Both the position numbers and the translations under genes were made by a program. A DNA stretch of 64,000 nucleotides from Chelatococcus caeni (GTDB taxonomy: Bacteria > Pseudomonadota > Alphaproteobacteria > Rhizobiales > Beijerinckiaceae). The notes under the pieces were generated by a model. That model searched no databases, was not told where the DNA came from, and saw only the letters and a list, made by a program, of their open reading frames with translations. The stretch spans positions 1,612,001 to 1,676,000 of the forward strand of contig NZ_JACIEN010000001.1 of the NCBI RefSeq assembly GCF_014196925.1, read 5' to 3'. Every line of letters begins with the position of its first letter. Within the stretch, counting starts at the first letter, position 1. This document shows positions 1 to 9,283 of this stretch, piece by piece.

Positions 1-28
1 CATGGTTTTCGTCACTCGGTCCAGCAGA

Positions 29-1639
29 TCAAAGCGGAATGGTGGTCGGACGCATGGTGCGGAACCACAGCGCCGCCATCAGCCGCGTCAGGGTGAAGGC
101 CGTGAAGACCGTCGTCACGATGCCGACCGAGAGGGTGACGGCGAAGCCGCGCACCGGCCCGGAGCCGAGCAGGAACAGGACGACCGCCGCGATCAGCGTC
201 GTGATGTTGGAATCGACGATGGTTGCAAGGGCCCGGCTGAAGCCGGCATCGAGCGCCGAGATGACCGAGCGGCCGAGCCGGCGTTCCTCGCGGATGCGCT
301 CGTAGATGAGCACGTTGGCGTCGACCGCCATGCCGACCGTCAGCACGATGCCGGCGATGCCCGGCAGCGTCAGCGTGGCCCCGAGCGCCGACAGGAGCCC
401 GAGGATCATGATGACGTTGAGGAGCACCGCGACATTGGCCATCACGCCGAACAGGCCGTAGCAGGCGATCATGTAGATGGCGACGAGGATGGTGCCGATG
501 ATGGCGGCGAGCTTGCCGGCCTCGATCGAATCCTGGCCGAGGCCGGGCCCGACCGTCCGCTCCTCGACGATGGTGAGCTTCGCCGGCAGCGCGCCGGCGC
601 GCAGCAGGATGGCGAGGTTGTTCGCCTGCTCCACGGTGAAGTTGCCCGAGATCTGGCCCGACCCGCCGGTGATGGGCTGCAGGATGCGCGGCGCGGAGAT
701 GATCTCGTTGTCGAGCACGATGGCGAGTGGGCGGCCGACGTTCTCGCTCGTCGCCTGGCCGAAGCGCTGGGCGCCGCGCACGTTGAAGCGGAAATTGACG
801 ATCGGCTCGCCGGTGCGCTGGTCGAAGGCCGGCTGCGCATCCGTGAGGTCCTCGCCCTCGACGATGACGCGACGCTCGACCGGCATCATCTGGCCGCCGC
901 TGTCGCGCGAGGGCATCATCTCGACCTCGGACGGGCTGCCGCCGCCCTCGGCCATGAAGCGGAACTGCAGCTTGGCCGTGCGGCCGAGGATCTCCTTCAG
1001 CCGCTGCGGATCCTGCAGGCCCGGCACCTGCACCAGGATGCGGTCCGCGCCCTGGCGCTGGATGTTCGGCTCCGTCGTGCCGAGGGCGTCGACGCGGCGG
1101 CGCAGCACCTCGATGGCCTGGTCGACGGCCCGCCTGACGCGCTCCTCGACGCCGGCCTGGCTCAGGGTGAGCTGGACGGAATCGCCATTCGTCGTGATGT
1201 CGATGTTGCGCTCGCCCGTCTGACCGATGATGGCGTTGCTGATCGGCTGCGACAGCTCCCGGAGCCGCGGCAGCACCTTCTCGACATCCGCCGCATCGGC
1301 GAGGCGCAGCTGCACGCCGCGCGGCATCGCCACGATGCCACCCTGCGGCGCAACCCGCGTCTCGCGCAGGATGCGCCTCACGTCGTCGCGCAGCGTCGCC
1401 ACCTGCGAGCGCACGAGGTCGTTCGAATCGACCTCGAGCAGCACGTGCGAGCCACCCTGCAGGTCGAGACCGAGCACGATGGCCTGCGTCGGCACGAGCC
1501 AAGACGGCACCCAGCCTGGAACGGCCTGGCGAATGGCGTTGCGGGTATCGGGCGCCATCAGGTTCGGCACTGCCAGCAGGCAGATGAACGCCGTGACGGC
1601 GAGCATGACGACGACCTTCGTGGTCGAGAAGCGCAGCAT
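29..1639 (-). CDS. secD: Protein translocase subunit SecD
   Basis: SecD is an inner-membrane RND-type subunit that works with SecF and SecYEG, using proton motive force to help release translocated proteins on the periplasmic side. The 536-residue protein starts with a membrane anchor (about residues 8-28). A large periplasmic domain follows (about 55-340). The C-terminal helices include the conserved signature GMAVDANVLIYERIREE near residue 460. It lies 62 nt downstream of yajC, the usual partner. No secF is seen in the remaining 28 bases of the window. Length and motifs are complete, so it is called with high confidence. Confidence 0.97.
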   Translation of the reverse strand: MLRFSTTKVVVMLAVTAFICLLAVPNLMAPDTRNAIRQAVPGWVPSWLVPTQAIVLGLDLQGGSHVLLEVDSNDLVRSQVATLRDDVRRILRETRVAPQGGIVAMPRGVQLRLADAADVEKVLPRLRELSQPISNAIIGQTGERNIDITTNGDSVQLTLSQAGVEERVRRAVDQAIEVLRRRVDALGTTEPNIQRQGADRILVQVPGLQDPQRLKEILGRTAKLQFRFMAEGGGSPSEVEMMPSRDSGGQMMPVERRVIVEGEDLTDAQPAFDQRTGEPIVNFRFNVRGAQRFGQATSENVGRPLAIVLDNEIISAPRILQPITGGSGQISGNFTVEQANNLAILLRAGALPAKLTIVEERTVGPGLGQDSIEAGKLAAIIGTILVAIYMIACYGLFGVMANVAVLLNVIMILGLLSALGATLTLPGIAGIVLTVGMAVDANVLIYERIREERRLGRSVISALDAGFSRALATIVDSNITTLIAAVVLFLLGSGPVRGFAVTLSVGIVTTVFTAFTLTRLMAALWFRTMRPTTIPL

Positions 1640-1701
1640 GGGACAGCCTTGACGCAGGGCAAGGCGCGGCGACGGCTAGCCGGCGCCGCGCGCGGTATCG
1701 A

Positions 1702-2043
1702 TCAGCTCTTCGTTGCCTCGGCCTTGACGGGCTCGGACTTGGAGCGAACCTCGGAAATCATGCCGCGGACGAGGCGCGCCTTGACGCCCTCGGCAATCTC
1801 CACCTCGATCTCGCCGTCGTCGACCACCTTGGTCACCTTGGCGACGAGGCCGCCCGAGGTGACGATGGTATCGCCGCGCCGCACGTTCTTGATCATCTCC
1901 TGGTGGGCCTTCACCCGCCGCTGCTGCGGCCGGATGATGAGGAACCACATGATGACGAAGATCAGGATGAACGGAACGAGCTGAATGAGCATGTCGCCCC
2001 CGCCGGCGGATCCGGCGGACTGAGCGAAGGCTGGCGTGATCAC
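1702..2043 (-). CDS. yajC: Sec translocon accessory subunit YajC
   Basis: YajC is a small single-span protein associated with SecDF. The 113-residue protein has a short periplasmic N-terminus (ITPAFAQ), one membrane helix (about residues 17-36), the signature IIRPQQRRVKAHQEM and a basic/acidic cytoplasmic tail. The frame stays open upstream to position 2172. The chosen start is the GTG at 2043 because GGAGG sits seven bases before it and because family members begin close to the TPAFAQ segment. secD follows on the same strand, so the two probably form one transcript. Confidence 0.93.
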   Translation of the reverse strand: MITPAFAQSAGSAGGGDMLIQLVPFILIFVIMWFLIIRPQQRRVKAHQEMIKNVRRGDTIVTSGGLVAKVTKVVDDGEIEVEIAEGVKARLVRGMISEVRSKSEPVKAEATKS

Positions 2044-2275
2044 TGACTGACCTCCGGCGAGAAACCGCATCGCTGGCATGCATGCGGCGCAAAGGGTTAT
2101 TAGAGCGCGCGGACTATAACGATGAGCCCGCCGAAAGCAAACCGCCTGCCACGACGGCACGCACGGCACCATCCCGCGTCGCTCCGGCGCGGCCGTCGCC
2201 GCCGTTTTCGCGGCGGGCGTCGGCGGCCGTCATGGCCCGCAACGACAAGTCTAACGAGGAAAGACAGGCCGAGGA

Positions 2276-3190
2276 ATGCCCGCACAACCGCCCGCCCCAC
2301 CGACTGCCGACAGCGCCGGCACGGACGCGCTCCTGTCGACGCTGACGCGCATCGCCGACGCCCTCGAGAGGATCGCGCCGCGCGCCGCGACGGCCCCCGA
2401 CCTCCATGGGGCCGATGCCTTCGTCTGGCATCCCTCCCCGGCCCGGCTCGATCCCGTGCCGAAGGTCAACAGGGTCGACCTCGTCCTCCTGCGCGGCATC
2501 GACCGCATGCGTGACGTCCTGGCGGAGAACACCGAGCGTTTCGCCCGCGGCCTGCCGGCCAACAACGCGCTGCTCTGGGGCGCGCGCGGCATGGGCAAGT
2601 CCTCGCTCGTCAAGGCCATCCACGCCGAAACCAACGAGCGGCTCGCGAGCCGCGACGGCGAGCGGCCGCTGAAGCTCGTCGAGATCCACCGCGAGGACAT
2701 CGAGAGCCTGCCGGCCCTGATGAGCCTGCTCAAGGCGGATCCGCACCGCTTCATCGTCTTCTGCGACGATCTGTCCTTCGACAGCGACGACACGTCCTAC
2801 AAGTCCCTGAAGGCCGTCCTCGAAGGCGGCATCGAGGGACGCCCGCAGAACGTCATCTTCTACGCCACCTCCAACCGCCGCCACCTCTTGCCGCGCGACA
2901 TGATGGAGAACGAGCGCTCGACGGCCATCAATCCCGGCGAGGCCGTGGAGGAGAAGGTCTCGCTGTCCGACCGCTTCGGCCTGTGGCTCGGCTTCCACAA
3001 GTGCAGCCAGGACGAATATCTCGACATGATCAACGGCTATGCCGCGCATTTCGGCCTCGCCTACGAGCCCGAGCGCCTGCGCGCCGAGGCGCTCGAATGG
3101 GCGACGACGCGCGGCGCCCGGTCCGGCCGCACGGCCTGGCAGTTCATCCAGGATCTCGCGGGCCGTCTCGGCGCCAGGCTCGACGCCTGA
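2276..3190 (+). CDS. DUF815-type P-loop ATPase
   Basis: This 304-residue protein belongs to the DUF815 family of AAA-like P-loop ATPases, whose physiological role is unknown. The visible Walker A is GARGMGKSSL (about residues 101-110), and a Walker B-like stretch is FIVFCDDLSFD (about 159-169). A sensor-like YATSNRR follows near 197. The N-terminal 50 residues are low in conservation. It is transcribed away from yajC and converges with the NlpD-like gene. A hairpin separates the two. Family assignment is firm; function is not known. Confidence 0.88.
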   Translation: MPAQPPAPPTADSAGTDALLSTLTRIADALERIAPRAATAPDLHGADAFVWHPSPARLDPVPKVNRVDLVLLRGIDRMRDVLAENTERFARGLPANNALLWGARGMGKSSLVKAIHAETNERLASRDGERPLKLVEIHREDIESLPALMSLLKADPHRFIVFCDDLSFDSDDTSYKSLKAVLEGGIEGRPQNVIFYATSNRRHLLPRDMMENERSTAINPGEAVEEKVSLSDRFGLWLGFHKCSQDEYLDMINGYAAHFGLAYEPERLRAEALEWATTRGARSGRTAWQFIQDLAGRLGARLDA

Positions 3191-3201
3191 ACAAAAGAAA
3201 A

Positions 3202-3225
3202 CGGGCCCGGTGCGCACCGGGCCCG
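3202..3225 (-). terminator. Hairpin terminator between convergent genes
   Basis: This is a perfect GC-rich inverted repeat (CGGGCCCGGTGC / GCACCGGGCCCG). Reading leftward it is followed by TTTTCTTTTG, so it looks like a Rho-independent terminator for the NlpD-like gene. It also lies 11 nt after the stop of the rightward ATPase gene. A second weaker dyad (GATCGGCGCG / CGCGCCGATC) sits at 3234-3263. Confidence 0.75.
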
Positions 3226-3306
3226 CCTCCTGTGATCGGCGCGGGGTCTCACGCGCGCCGATCATTTGACTGGATCATCATCGCCGCATCCGGCGCCGCG
3301 TCCGCC

Positions 3307-4497
3307 TCACAATCCCGCGAGATGCGGCATCGGATCGACGGGGCTCGATCCACGGCGCAGCTCGAAGTGCAGCTGCGGCGAGGAGACGTTGCCCGTCTGT
3401 CCGGACTTGGCGATGGTCTGACCGCGACGCACGCTCTCCCCGCGCTTGACGAGGAGCTCGCTGTTGTGAGCGTAGGCGCTCACCCAGCCGTTGTCGTGGC
3501 GAATAAGGATGAGATTGCCGTATCCCTTGAGCTCGCTGCCGGCGTAGGCCACCGTGCCGCCTTCGGCGGCCTTGACGGGCGTGCCCTCCGGCAGGGCGAT
3601 GTTGATGCCCTCGTTGCCGCCCTTGCCGCCGAAGCCTGCGATGACGCGGCCGCGCGCCGGCCAGCGGAACTCGAGCCCGCCGGCGACCTCCGCCGGGTTG
3701 AGGCTCGCCGTCCGGGTCGGCTCCGACGCCTTCTCCTCGGGCTTGGCCGCCTGGGCCGCCGGGAGCGGCGACGGCACCGTCTTCACCTCCTGCGGCTTCG
3801 GCTCGGCCTTGGGCTCGAGCTTCGCCACCTGCACGGGCTTCTCGGCCACCGGCTCGGCCGTCTTGACCGGCGCCGTGGGGCGGGACGCCCGCGGCGGAGC
3901 CGGAACCGCCGCGGGGGCGGCGACGGGCACGGTATTGCCGGCGGAGGCGACCCTCACCGGCTGTGCCGCAGGCGGCGGGGCAGCGGCGACGGACGCCGCG
4001 CCGGGATTATAGACGGGAATGACGATCTGGCGGCCCGGGGTGATCTGCGATGCATTGGTCAGGCCGTTCGCCGCCAGGATGGCGGCCGTCGGCACGCCAT
4101 AGCGGCCGGAGATGCTCGCGAGCGTGTCGCCGGTGCCGACGTAGACGGCGCTGCCGCCCTGCGCCGTCCATCCGTTCGCACTGCCCGTGACGGCCTGGGG
4201 TGCGCCGGTCGCCCGCACCGGCTGGGACGGCGGCACATAGGACGCCTGCTGCACGGGCTGCGTCGGCCGGTAGGTCGAGGCCATGCCGGGAGAGGAGAGC
4301 GGCTGGCTGGCGACGGGAGCGGGCGGCGAGGCCTGCACGCTGCCGGTCACGCCGGGGTCCTTGAAGGGGTTCGAGAACGGATCTTCCGTAAAGCGCATCA
4401 CATCCGAGCTGCAGCCGGCCGCAACGCCCGCAACCAGGCTGACAGCAGCGAGGCGCACCAGGAGCCATGACTGCTCGTTGACAACGCTCTGACCCAT
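3307..4497 (-). CDS. nlpD: NlpD-like lipoprotein with LysM and degenerate LytM domain
   Basis: This is a cell-envelope lipoprotein of the NlpD/LppB type, which in characterised relatives activates periplasmic amidases during septum splitting. The lipobox VAAGC places the lipidated Cys at residue 29. A LysM peptidoglycan-binding repeat follows (about residues 120-165), then a Pro/Ala/Lys-rich linker, then a C-terminal LytM/M23 domain (about 280-395). The M23 metal ligands look replaced: NEGINIA stands where active enzymes have HxGxDxA, and QLHFE where they have HLHFE. This suggests a regulatory protein, not an active peptidase. An in-frame ATG at 4524 is an alternative start. The pcm-surE-serS genes lie just upstream. 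Confidence 0.87.
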   Translation of the reverse strand: MGQSVVNEQSWLLVRLAAVSLVAGVAAGCSSDVMRFTEDPFSNPFKDPGVTGSVQASPPAPVASQPLSSPGMASTYRPTQPVQQASYVPPSQPVRATGAPQAVTGSANGWTAQGGSAVYVGTGDTLASISGRYGVPTAAILAANGLTNASQITPGRQIVIPVYNPGAASVAAAPPPAAQPVRVASAGNTVPVAAPAAVPAPPRASRPTAPVKTAEPVAEKPVQVAKLEPKAEPKPQEVKTVPSPLPAAQAAKPEEKASEPTRTASLNPAEVAGGLEFRWPARGRVIAGFGGKGGNEGINIALPEGTPVKAAEGGTVAYAGSELKGYGNLILIRHDNGWVSAYAHNSELLVKRGESVRRGQTIAKSGQTGNVSSPQLHFELRRGSSPVDPMPHLAGL

Positions 4498-4633
4498 TGA
4501 ACCACCCACGAGAACGCAACGCATCTGGGGTGATTAAAAGGGATTCAGGTTAAGCAACCGTTGCGATATCAGCCACGGCAGCAACATCTTCGGTTGACCC
4601 ACAGCCCGCGGGAACCGCTCCGCGGCGTGCCCG

Positions 4634-5335
4634 TCACAGCGCCCGCGCCAGCCCGCGCGCGAGCGGCGGCATGCGCGCCGGCTGCAGGGGCGTCTCGGCC
4701 AGTTCCCCATCGGCCCCGCGCTCGATCATGACGATGCGCGAGACGCCCTCCACGACACGCGCCGTCACCAGGCGCCCGCCCGGCGGCAGGGTCGACGTGA
4801 GCGCGGCCGGCGCAGCCGGCACGAGGCCGTTGAGGATGATGCGGTCGAAGGTGCCGCCGAGATTGCCGATGCCGAGACCATCGCCGGGCATGATGCGCAC
4901 GTGCGACAGGCCGAGCGAGGCGATGCGCTCGGCCGCCGCGAGCGCCAGCGTGCGGAATCGCTCGATCGAGATGACCTCGCGCCCGAGATGGCCGAGCACC
5001 GCCGACAGATAGCCGGAGCCGGTGCCGATCTCGAGCACGCGGTGGTGCCGCTGCACGGCGAGCGCCTTCAGCATGGCGGCGATGATGCCGGGCGCCGTCA
5101 TCGTCTGGCCGCACGGCAGCGGCAGCGACACGTCGGCCCGCGCGAGATCGGCGAAGCGCCGCGGCGCGAACATGTCGCGCGGCACGACCTCCATCGCCCT
5201 CAGCACCGCCGTGTCGCGGATGCCCTTCGCCCTGAGGCTCAGCAGGAAGGCGACGGTCTCCTCCGCGCCGGTCACCGGCCCGGCGTCGGCATCCGCTTCG
5301 TCGAGGGCGTCGGGATTACCCGAAAAGTCGCGCAT
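4634..5335 (-). CDS. pcm: Protein-L-isoaspartate O-methyltransferase
   Basis: Pcm methylates isoaspartyl residues in damaged proteins using S-adenosylmethionine, starting their repair. The 233-residue protein shows the N-terminal [11 protein letters not shown] block (about residue 47), the family hallmark [14 protein letters not shown] (about 71-84) and the SAM-binding [18 protein letters not shown] (about 99-116). It overlaps the 3' end of surE by 20 nt. This pcm/surE pairing is common in proteobacteria. Length and motifs are typical. Confidence 0.95.
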   Translation of the reverse strand: MRDFSGNPDALDEADADAGPVTGAEETVAFLLSLRAKGIRDTAVLRAMEVVPRDMFAPRRFADLARADVSLPLPCGQTMTAPGIIAAMLKALAVQRHHRVLEIGTGSGYLSAVLGHLGREVISIERFRTLALAAAERIASLGLSHVRIMPGDGLGIGNLGGTFDRIILNGLVPAAPAALTSTLPPGGRLVTARVVEGVSRIVMIERGADGELAETPLQPARMPPLARGLARAL

Positions 5336-6077
5336 AGCGCGTCATGGTCGGCTCGTGCGTCAGGTCGAGCTCGAGCGGGGTGATGGAGATGCGGTTCTCG
5401 GCGATGGCGCGCAGGTCCGTGCCGGCCCCCGCCTCCCTCTTCTCGCGGGCGAAGACCAGCCAGTAATAGGGATTGCCGCGCCCGTCATGACGCTCCTCGA
5501 TGTTGAGAAGCGCCTGGTCGCGCCGCCCCTGCACCGTCACGGCCGTGCCCCTCACCTCGGGCGGCTCGCAGGCAGGGAAGTTGACGTTGACGAGGATGCC
5601 GGGCTCGATGCCCGCCTCGATCAGCCGGCGGATGATGCCCGGCGCATGCGCCCGGGCGCACTCCCACGGAATGGCCGCGCGCCCGTAGGAGCCATAGGCC
5701 TGCGACAGCGCGACCGACGGCACGCCGAGCAGCGTGCCCTCCATCGCCCCGGCGATGGTGCCGGAATAGGTCACGTCCTCAGCCACGTTCTGGCCGCGGT
5801 TGACGCCGGACAGGATCAGGTCGGGCGGATTGTCCTTCATCACGTGGCGCAGGCCCATGATGACGCAATCCGTCGGCGTGCCGCGCACGGCATAGTGGCG
5901 CTCGTTGACCATGCGCAGGCGCAGCGGATCGTTCAGCGACAGCGAATGCGAGACGCCGCTCTGGTCCGTCTCCGGCGCGAAGATCCACAGGTCGTCGGAG
6001 AGCTCGCGGGCGATCTCCTCCAGCACCTTGAGGCCGGGAGCGTGGATGCCGTCGTCGTTCGTCAAAAGGATGCGCAT
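5316..6077 (-). CDS. surE: 5'/3'-nucleotidase SurE
   Basis: SurE is a metal-dependent 5'/3'-nucleotidase linked to stationary-phase survival. The 253-residue protein begins with the diagnostic [15 protein letters not shown], which holds the metal-binding Asp pair, and also has [11 protein letters not shown] and the [12 protein letters not shown] block. The frame is open 38 codons further upstream, but the ATG at 6077 is chosen because the family starts exactly here. That ATG lies one base after the serS stop (TGA-C-ATG), so translation is probably coupled to serS. Confidence 0.96.
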   Translation of the reverse strand: MRILLTNDDGIHAPGLKVLEEIARELSDDLWIFAPETDQSGVSHSLSLNDPLRLRMVNERHYAVRGTPTDCVIMGLRHVMKDNPPDLILSGVNRGQNVAEDVTYSGTIAGAMEGTLLGVPSVALSQAYGSYGRAAIPWECARAHAPGIIRRLIEAGIEPGILVNVNFPACEPPEVRGTAVTVQGRRDQALLNIEERHDGRGNPYYWLVFAREKREAGAGTDLRAIAENRISITPLELDLTHEPTMTRYARLFG

Positions 6078-6078
6078 G

Positions 6079-7362
6079 TCAGCCCGTCTTCCCGATTCGC
6101 GTGATCCCGCCCATGTAGCCCGCGAGCGCGGGAGGGACGGTGATGGAGCCGTCCTCGTTCTGCCACGTCTCCATGACGGCGATGAGCGCACGCCCGACAG
6201 CCGTGCCCGAGCCGTTGAGCGTGTGGACGAAGCGCGGCTCCTTCACGTCCTTCGGCCGGTAGCGGGCGCGCATGCGCCGGGCCTGGAAGTCGCCGCAGAC
6301 CGAGCAGGACGAGATCTCGCGATAGGCGCCCTGCCCCGGCAGCCACACCTCGATGTCGTAGGTCTTCTGCGAGGCGAAGCCCATGTCGCCGGTGCACAGC
6401 GTCACGACGCGGTAGTGCAGGTCGAGCTTCTTCAGCACGGCCTCGGCCGCGGCGAGCATGCGCTCGTGCTCCTCGGCGGAGGCCTCCGGCGTCGTGATCG
6501 ACACGAGCTCGACCTTGGAGAACTGGTGCTGGCGCAGCATGCCGCGCGTGTCGCGCCCGGCCGAGCCGGCCTCGGAGCGGAAGCACGGCGTCAGCGCCGT
6601 GAAGCGCTTGGGCAGTTCCTCCTCGGAAAGGATTGATTCGCGGACGAGATTCGTCAGCGGCACCTCGGCCGTCGAGATCAGCCAGCGATCGTCCGTCGTC
6701 CGGAAGAGATCCTCCTCGAACTTCGGGAGCTGGCCGACGCCATAGACCGCCTCGTCGCGCACCAGGAGCGGCGGGCTCACCTCGGTGTAGCCGTGCTCAC
6801 CCGTATGCAGGTCGATCATGAACTGGCCGATGGCGCGCTCGAGCCGGGCAAGTTGCCCTTTGAGCACCACGAAGCGCGCGCCGGACAGCTTGGCCGCGGC
6901 CTCGAAATCCATCTGGCCGAGCGCCTCGCCGAGGTCGAAATGTTCTTTTGGCTGAAAGGCATAGGCGCGCTTGTCGCCATGGCGGTGGCGCTCGACGTTG
7001 GCGCTCTCGTCCGGTCCGTCCGGCACGTCGGCCTTGGGCAGGTTGGGGATGGCGGCGAGCGCGGCGTCGAGCTCGGCGATGGCGGCGCGCTCGGCCGTCT
7101 CGCCGGCCTGCATCGCCTCCTTGAGCGCGGCGACTTCCGCCATCAGGGCCTCGGCCCGCGCCTCGTCCTTCGCCTTCTTCGCCTCGCCGATCTCGCGCGA
7201 GAGGGCATTGCGCCGCTCCTGCGCGGCCTGCAGCCCGGTGATGACGGACCGGCGCTTCTCGTCGAGCGCAATCAGGGCCTCGGCCTGGGCCGGGAGGCCG
7301 CGGCGGGCGAGGCCGTCGTCGAAGGCTTGCGGGTTCTCGCGAATGAAACGGATATCGTGCAT
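6079..7362 (-). CDS. serS: Serine--tRNA ligase
   Basis: This class II aminoacyl-tRNA synthetase charges tRNA-Ser. The 427-residue protein has the N-terminal long coiled-coil arm (about residues 30-105, rich in Glu/Lys/Ala). Its class II core includes [30 protein letters not shown] and the C-terminal motif 3 region [16 protein letters not shown]. The start [10 protein letters not shown] at 7362 matches the family. It sits between tatC and surE in the block conserved in Hyphomicrobiales. Confidence 0.97.
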   Translation of the reverse strand: MHDIRFIRENPQAFDDGLARRGLPAQAEALIALDEKRRSVITGLQAAQERRNALSREIGEAKKAKDEARAEALMAEVAALKEAMQAGETAERAAIAELDAALAAIPNLPKADVPDGPDESANVERHRHGDKRAYAFQPKEHFDLGEALGQMDFEAAAKLSGARFVVLKGQLARLERAIGQFMIDLHTGEHGYTEVSPPLLVRDEAVYGVGQLPKFEEDLFRTTDDRWLISTAEVPLTNLVRESILSEEELPKRFTALTPCFRSEAGSAGRDTRGMLRQHQFSKVELVSITTPEASAEEHERMLAAAEAVLKKLDLHYRVVTLCTGDMGFASQKTYDIEVWLPGQGAYREISSCSVCGDFQARRMRARYRPKDVKEPRFVHTLNGSGTAVGRALIAVMETWQNEDGSITVPPALAGYMGGITRIGKTG

Positions 7363-7417
7363 GGCAATCCGGACCGGCCGATGGACGAGGCAGCGGCCGC
7401 TCCGGCGGGGATTGCCG

Positions 7418-8206
7418 TCAGGCCGCCTCGCGCGCGGCCTCGGCTTCCGCGCGCTTCTTCTCGACCATGCGGACCGAGAAGATGGAAGCCTCGTAAAGGA
7501 GCAGCGTCGGCAGGGCAAGGGCGAGCTGGCTGATGACGTCGGGCGGCGTCAAAAGGGCGGCCAGCACGAAGACGAGCACGATGGCGTAGCGCCGCTTGTC
7601 CTTCAGGAAGGCGCTGTCGATGAGCCCGGCCCGCGCCAGCAGCGTCAGGACGACGGGCAGCTGGAAGCAGATGCCGAAGGCGAAAATCAGCGTCATGATG
7701 AGCGACAGGTATTCGCTCACCTTCGGCAGCAGCGTGATCGCGGCCTGGCCGGCCTCGGCGAACTGCTGCTGGCCGATCGAGAAACGCATCACGATCGGCA
7801 TGGCGATGAAGAAGACCACCGCCGCGCCGAGTAGGAAGAAGATCGGCGTCGCAACGAGATAGGGCAGGAAGGCGTCGCGCTCGTTCTTGTAGAGGCCCGG
7901 CGCCACGAACATGTAAATCTGCGCCGCCACCACGGGGAAGGACAGGAAGGCGGCGCCGAACAGCGCGATCTTGATCTGCGTGAACAGATATTCGAGCGGC
8001 GCCGTGTAGATCAGCTGGATCTGCGCCTCCGGGCCGGCCGCGAAGATATAGGGCCAGATGAGGACGTTGTAGATCTGCTTCGCGAAGAGGAAGCTGAGGA
8101 AGAACGTCGCGAGGAAGGCGATGAGCGACTTGATGAGCCGCGAGCGCAGCTCGATCAGGTGCTCCATCAGGGGGGCGCGCGTTGCGTCGATGTCTTCCTG
8201 GCTCAT
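7418..8206 (-). CDS. tatC: Sec-independent translocase subunit TatC
   Basis: TatC is the polytopic receptor of the twin-arginine pathway, which exports folded proteins. The 262-residue protein has the cytoplasmic N-terminal block [14 protein letters not shown] (about residues 14-27) and six predicted membrane helices. It also has the conserved periplasmic region [17 protein letters not shown]. The start overlaps the tatB stop by 4 nt (ATGA), which implies translational coupling. The highly charged C-terminal tail is short, as usual. Confidence 0.97.
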   Translation of the reverse strand: MSQEDIDATRAPLMEHLIELRSRLIKSLIAFLATFFLSFLFAKQIYNVLIWPYIFAAGPEAQIQLIYTAPLEYLFTQIKIALFGAAFLSFPVVAAQIYMFVAPGLYKNERDAFLPYLVATPIFFLLGAAVVFFIAMPIVMRFSIGQQQFAEAGQAAITLLPKVSEYLSLIMTLIFAFGICFQLPVVLTLLARAGLIDSAFLKDKRRYAIVLVFVLAALLTPPDVISQLALALPTLLLYEASIFSVRMVEKKRAEAEAAREAA

Positions 8207-8877
8207 GCTTCGCCCCCGTCAGCCGGAGACGCGACGGCCTTCTTCGTGGTGGTGGACCGGGCCTTCGATGCCGCCGGCTTGGCGGTTGCCCCCTCCCCGC
8301 CGGCTGCCTGCGGCTTCGCGGCAGCCGCCTTGCCCGCGCGGGGCTTCGGGGCTGACTTCGAATCTGTCGTCTTGGCTTCGGTCTTGGGTTCGGAGGTCTT
8401 GGGCGCCGCGCTGGCGGCGGCCTTCGTCCCGCGCCTCGGTTTCGGCGCCGGCTCGGCCCCTGGCGCCGCTGCGATCGCCTTAGCGGGATCGGGCGCGGCC
8501 GGAAGGTCCGGCGGCGGCAGATCGACCGGAGCGGGCGCTGTTCCGGCGCCTTCCTTGGCGGCCGGGTCTTCCTTGGCAACGGTGCCCGCGCCCTCGATGG
8601 CGTTCTTGATCTCGTTGCGCGCCGTCTCGATGGGGTTGAACGGCTTGTCGAAGGCGGAGGTCACATCCTTGACGCTCTCGACGTTGCGCCGGATCTCGTC
8701 GAGCTCGGCCTCGCGCATGGCTTCGTTGAACTGGCCCTGGAATTCGCCGGCCATGCGCCGGATCTTCGCCGTCATCTGCCCGATGGCGCGCAGCGTGCGC
8801 GGCAGGTCGCGCGGACCGATGACGATGAGCGCGATCGCCCCGACGATGAGAAGCTCGCTCCAACCGATGTCGAACAT
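8203..8877 (-). CDS. tatB: Sec-independent translocase subunit TatB
   Basis: TatB joins TatC to form the signal-peptide receptor of the Tat system. The N-terminus MFDIGWSELLIVGAIALIVIG is the membrane helix, followed by the GPRDLP hinge and an amphipathic helix. The 224-residue length exceeds that of E. coli TatB (171) because of an Ala/Pro/Lys/Thr-rich low-complexity tail after about residue 110. The ATG at 8877 was chosen because TatB begins with MFDIG; eight extra in-frame codons lie upstream. It overlaps tatC by 4 nt. Confidence 0.95.
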   Translation of the reverse strand: MFDIGWSELLIVGAIALIVIGPRDLPRTLRAIGQMTAKIRRMAGEFQGQFNEAMREAELDEIRRNVESVKDVTSAFDKPFNPIETARNEIKNAIEGAGTVAKEDPAAKEGAGTAPAPVDLPPPDLPAAPDPAKAIAAAPGAEPAPKPRRGTKAAASAAPKTSEPKTEAKTTDSKSAPKPRAGKAAAAKPQAAGGEGATAKPAASKARSTTTKKAVASPADGGEA

Positions 8878-8960
8878 GGCGCGCTCAGTTGCCTGCGTCA
8901 CGAAGCCGGCGGGATGCTCGCGGCATCCCGGCCGGACCTGTTACACGCGATTGTCCCGGA

Positions 8961-9212
8961 TCAACCGGCCTTGCGCTCGCTCGACTTCGCGTCGACCTCG
9001 GCCGTCGGCGTCGCCTTGTGCTCGATGACCTTGCCCTTGTCGGACGCCGGCGAGGCCGCAGGCTCGCTGGTGTCGTCCTCGGCCATGCCCTTCTTGAAGG
9101 CTTTGATGCCCTTCGCGACGTCACCCATCATCTCTGAAATCTTGCCGCGCCCGAAGAGCAGCAGAACGACCAGACCGACGACAATCCAATGCCAGATGCT
9201 TGCGCCACCCAT
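8961..9212 (-). CDS. tatA: Sec-independent translocase subunit TatA
   Basis: TatA oligomers form the translocating element of the Tat pathway. The 83-residue protein has a membrane helix ([17 protein letters not shown]), the FGRGKI hinge and the amphipathic helix [15 protein letters not shown], followed by an acidic polar tail. The ATG at 9212 is preceded by GGAG with an eight-base spacer after it is extended as GGAGA. The GTG five codons upstream is part of that Shine-Dalgarno region and is less likely to be the start. tatB and tatC follow. Confidence 0.95.
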   Translation of the reverse strand: MGGASIWHWIVVGLVVLLLFGRGKISEMMGDVAKGIKAFKKGMAEDDTSEPAASPASDKGKVIEHKATPTAEVDAKSSERKAG

Positions 9213-9283
9213 AACCTGTTTCTCCACGCGCCGTCCCGGCGTCTTCGCGCGCCACGCAGCGCTCTCCCAACTTCGTCCCGAAA

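Noticed and set aside
2-1984. 660-codon rightward frame opposite secD and yajC
   Set aside because: Its composition is extreme Arg/Ala/Asp with no domain, and it lies exactly antisense to two well-conserved genes.
3307-4497. Active M23 zinc metallopeptidase
   Set aside because: Key zinc-ligand positions are Asn and Gln, so a regulatory NlpD-type role is more likely.
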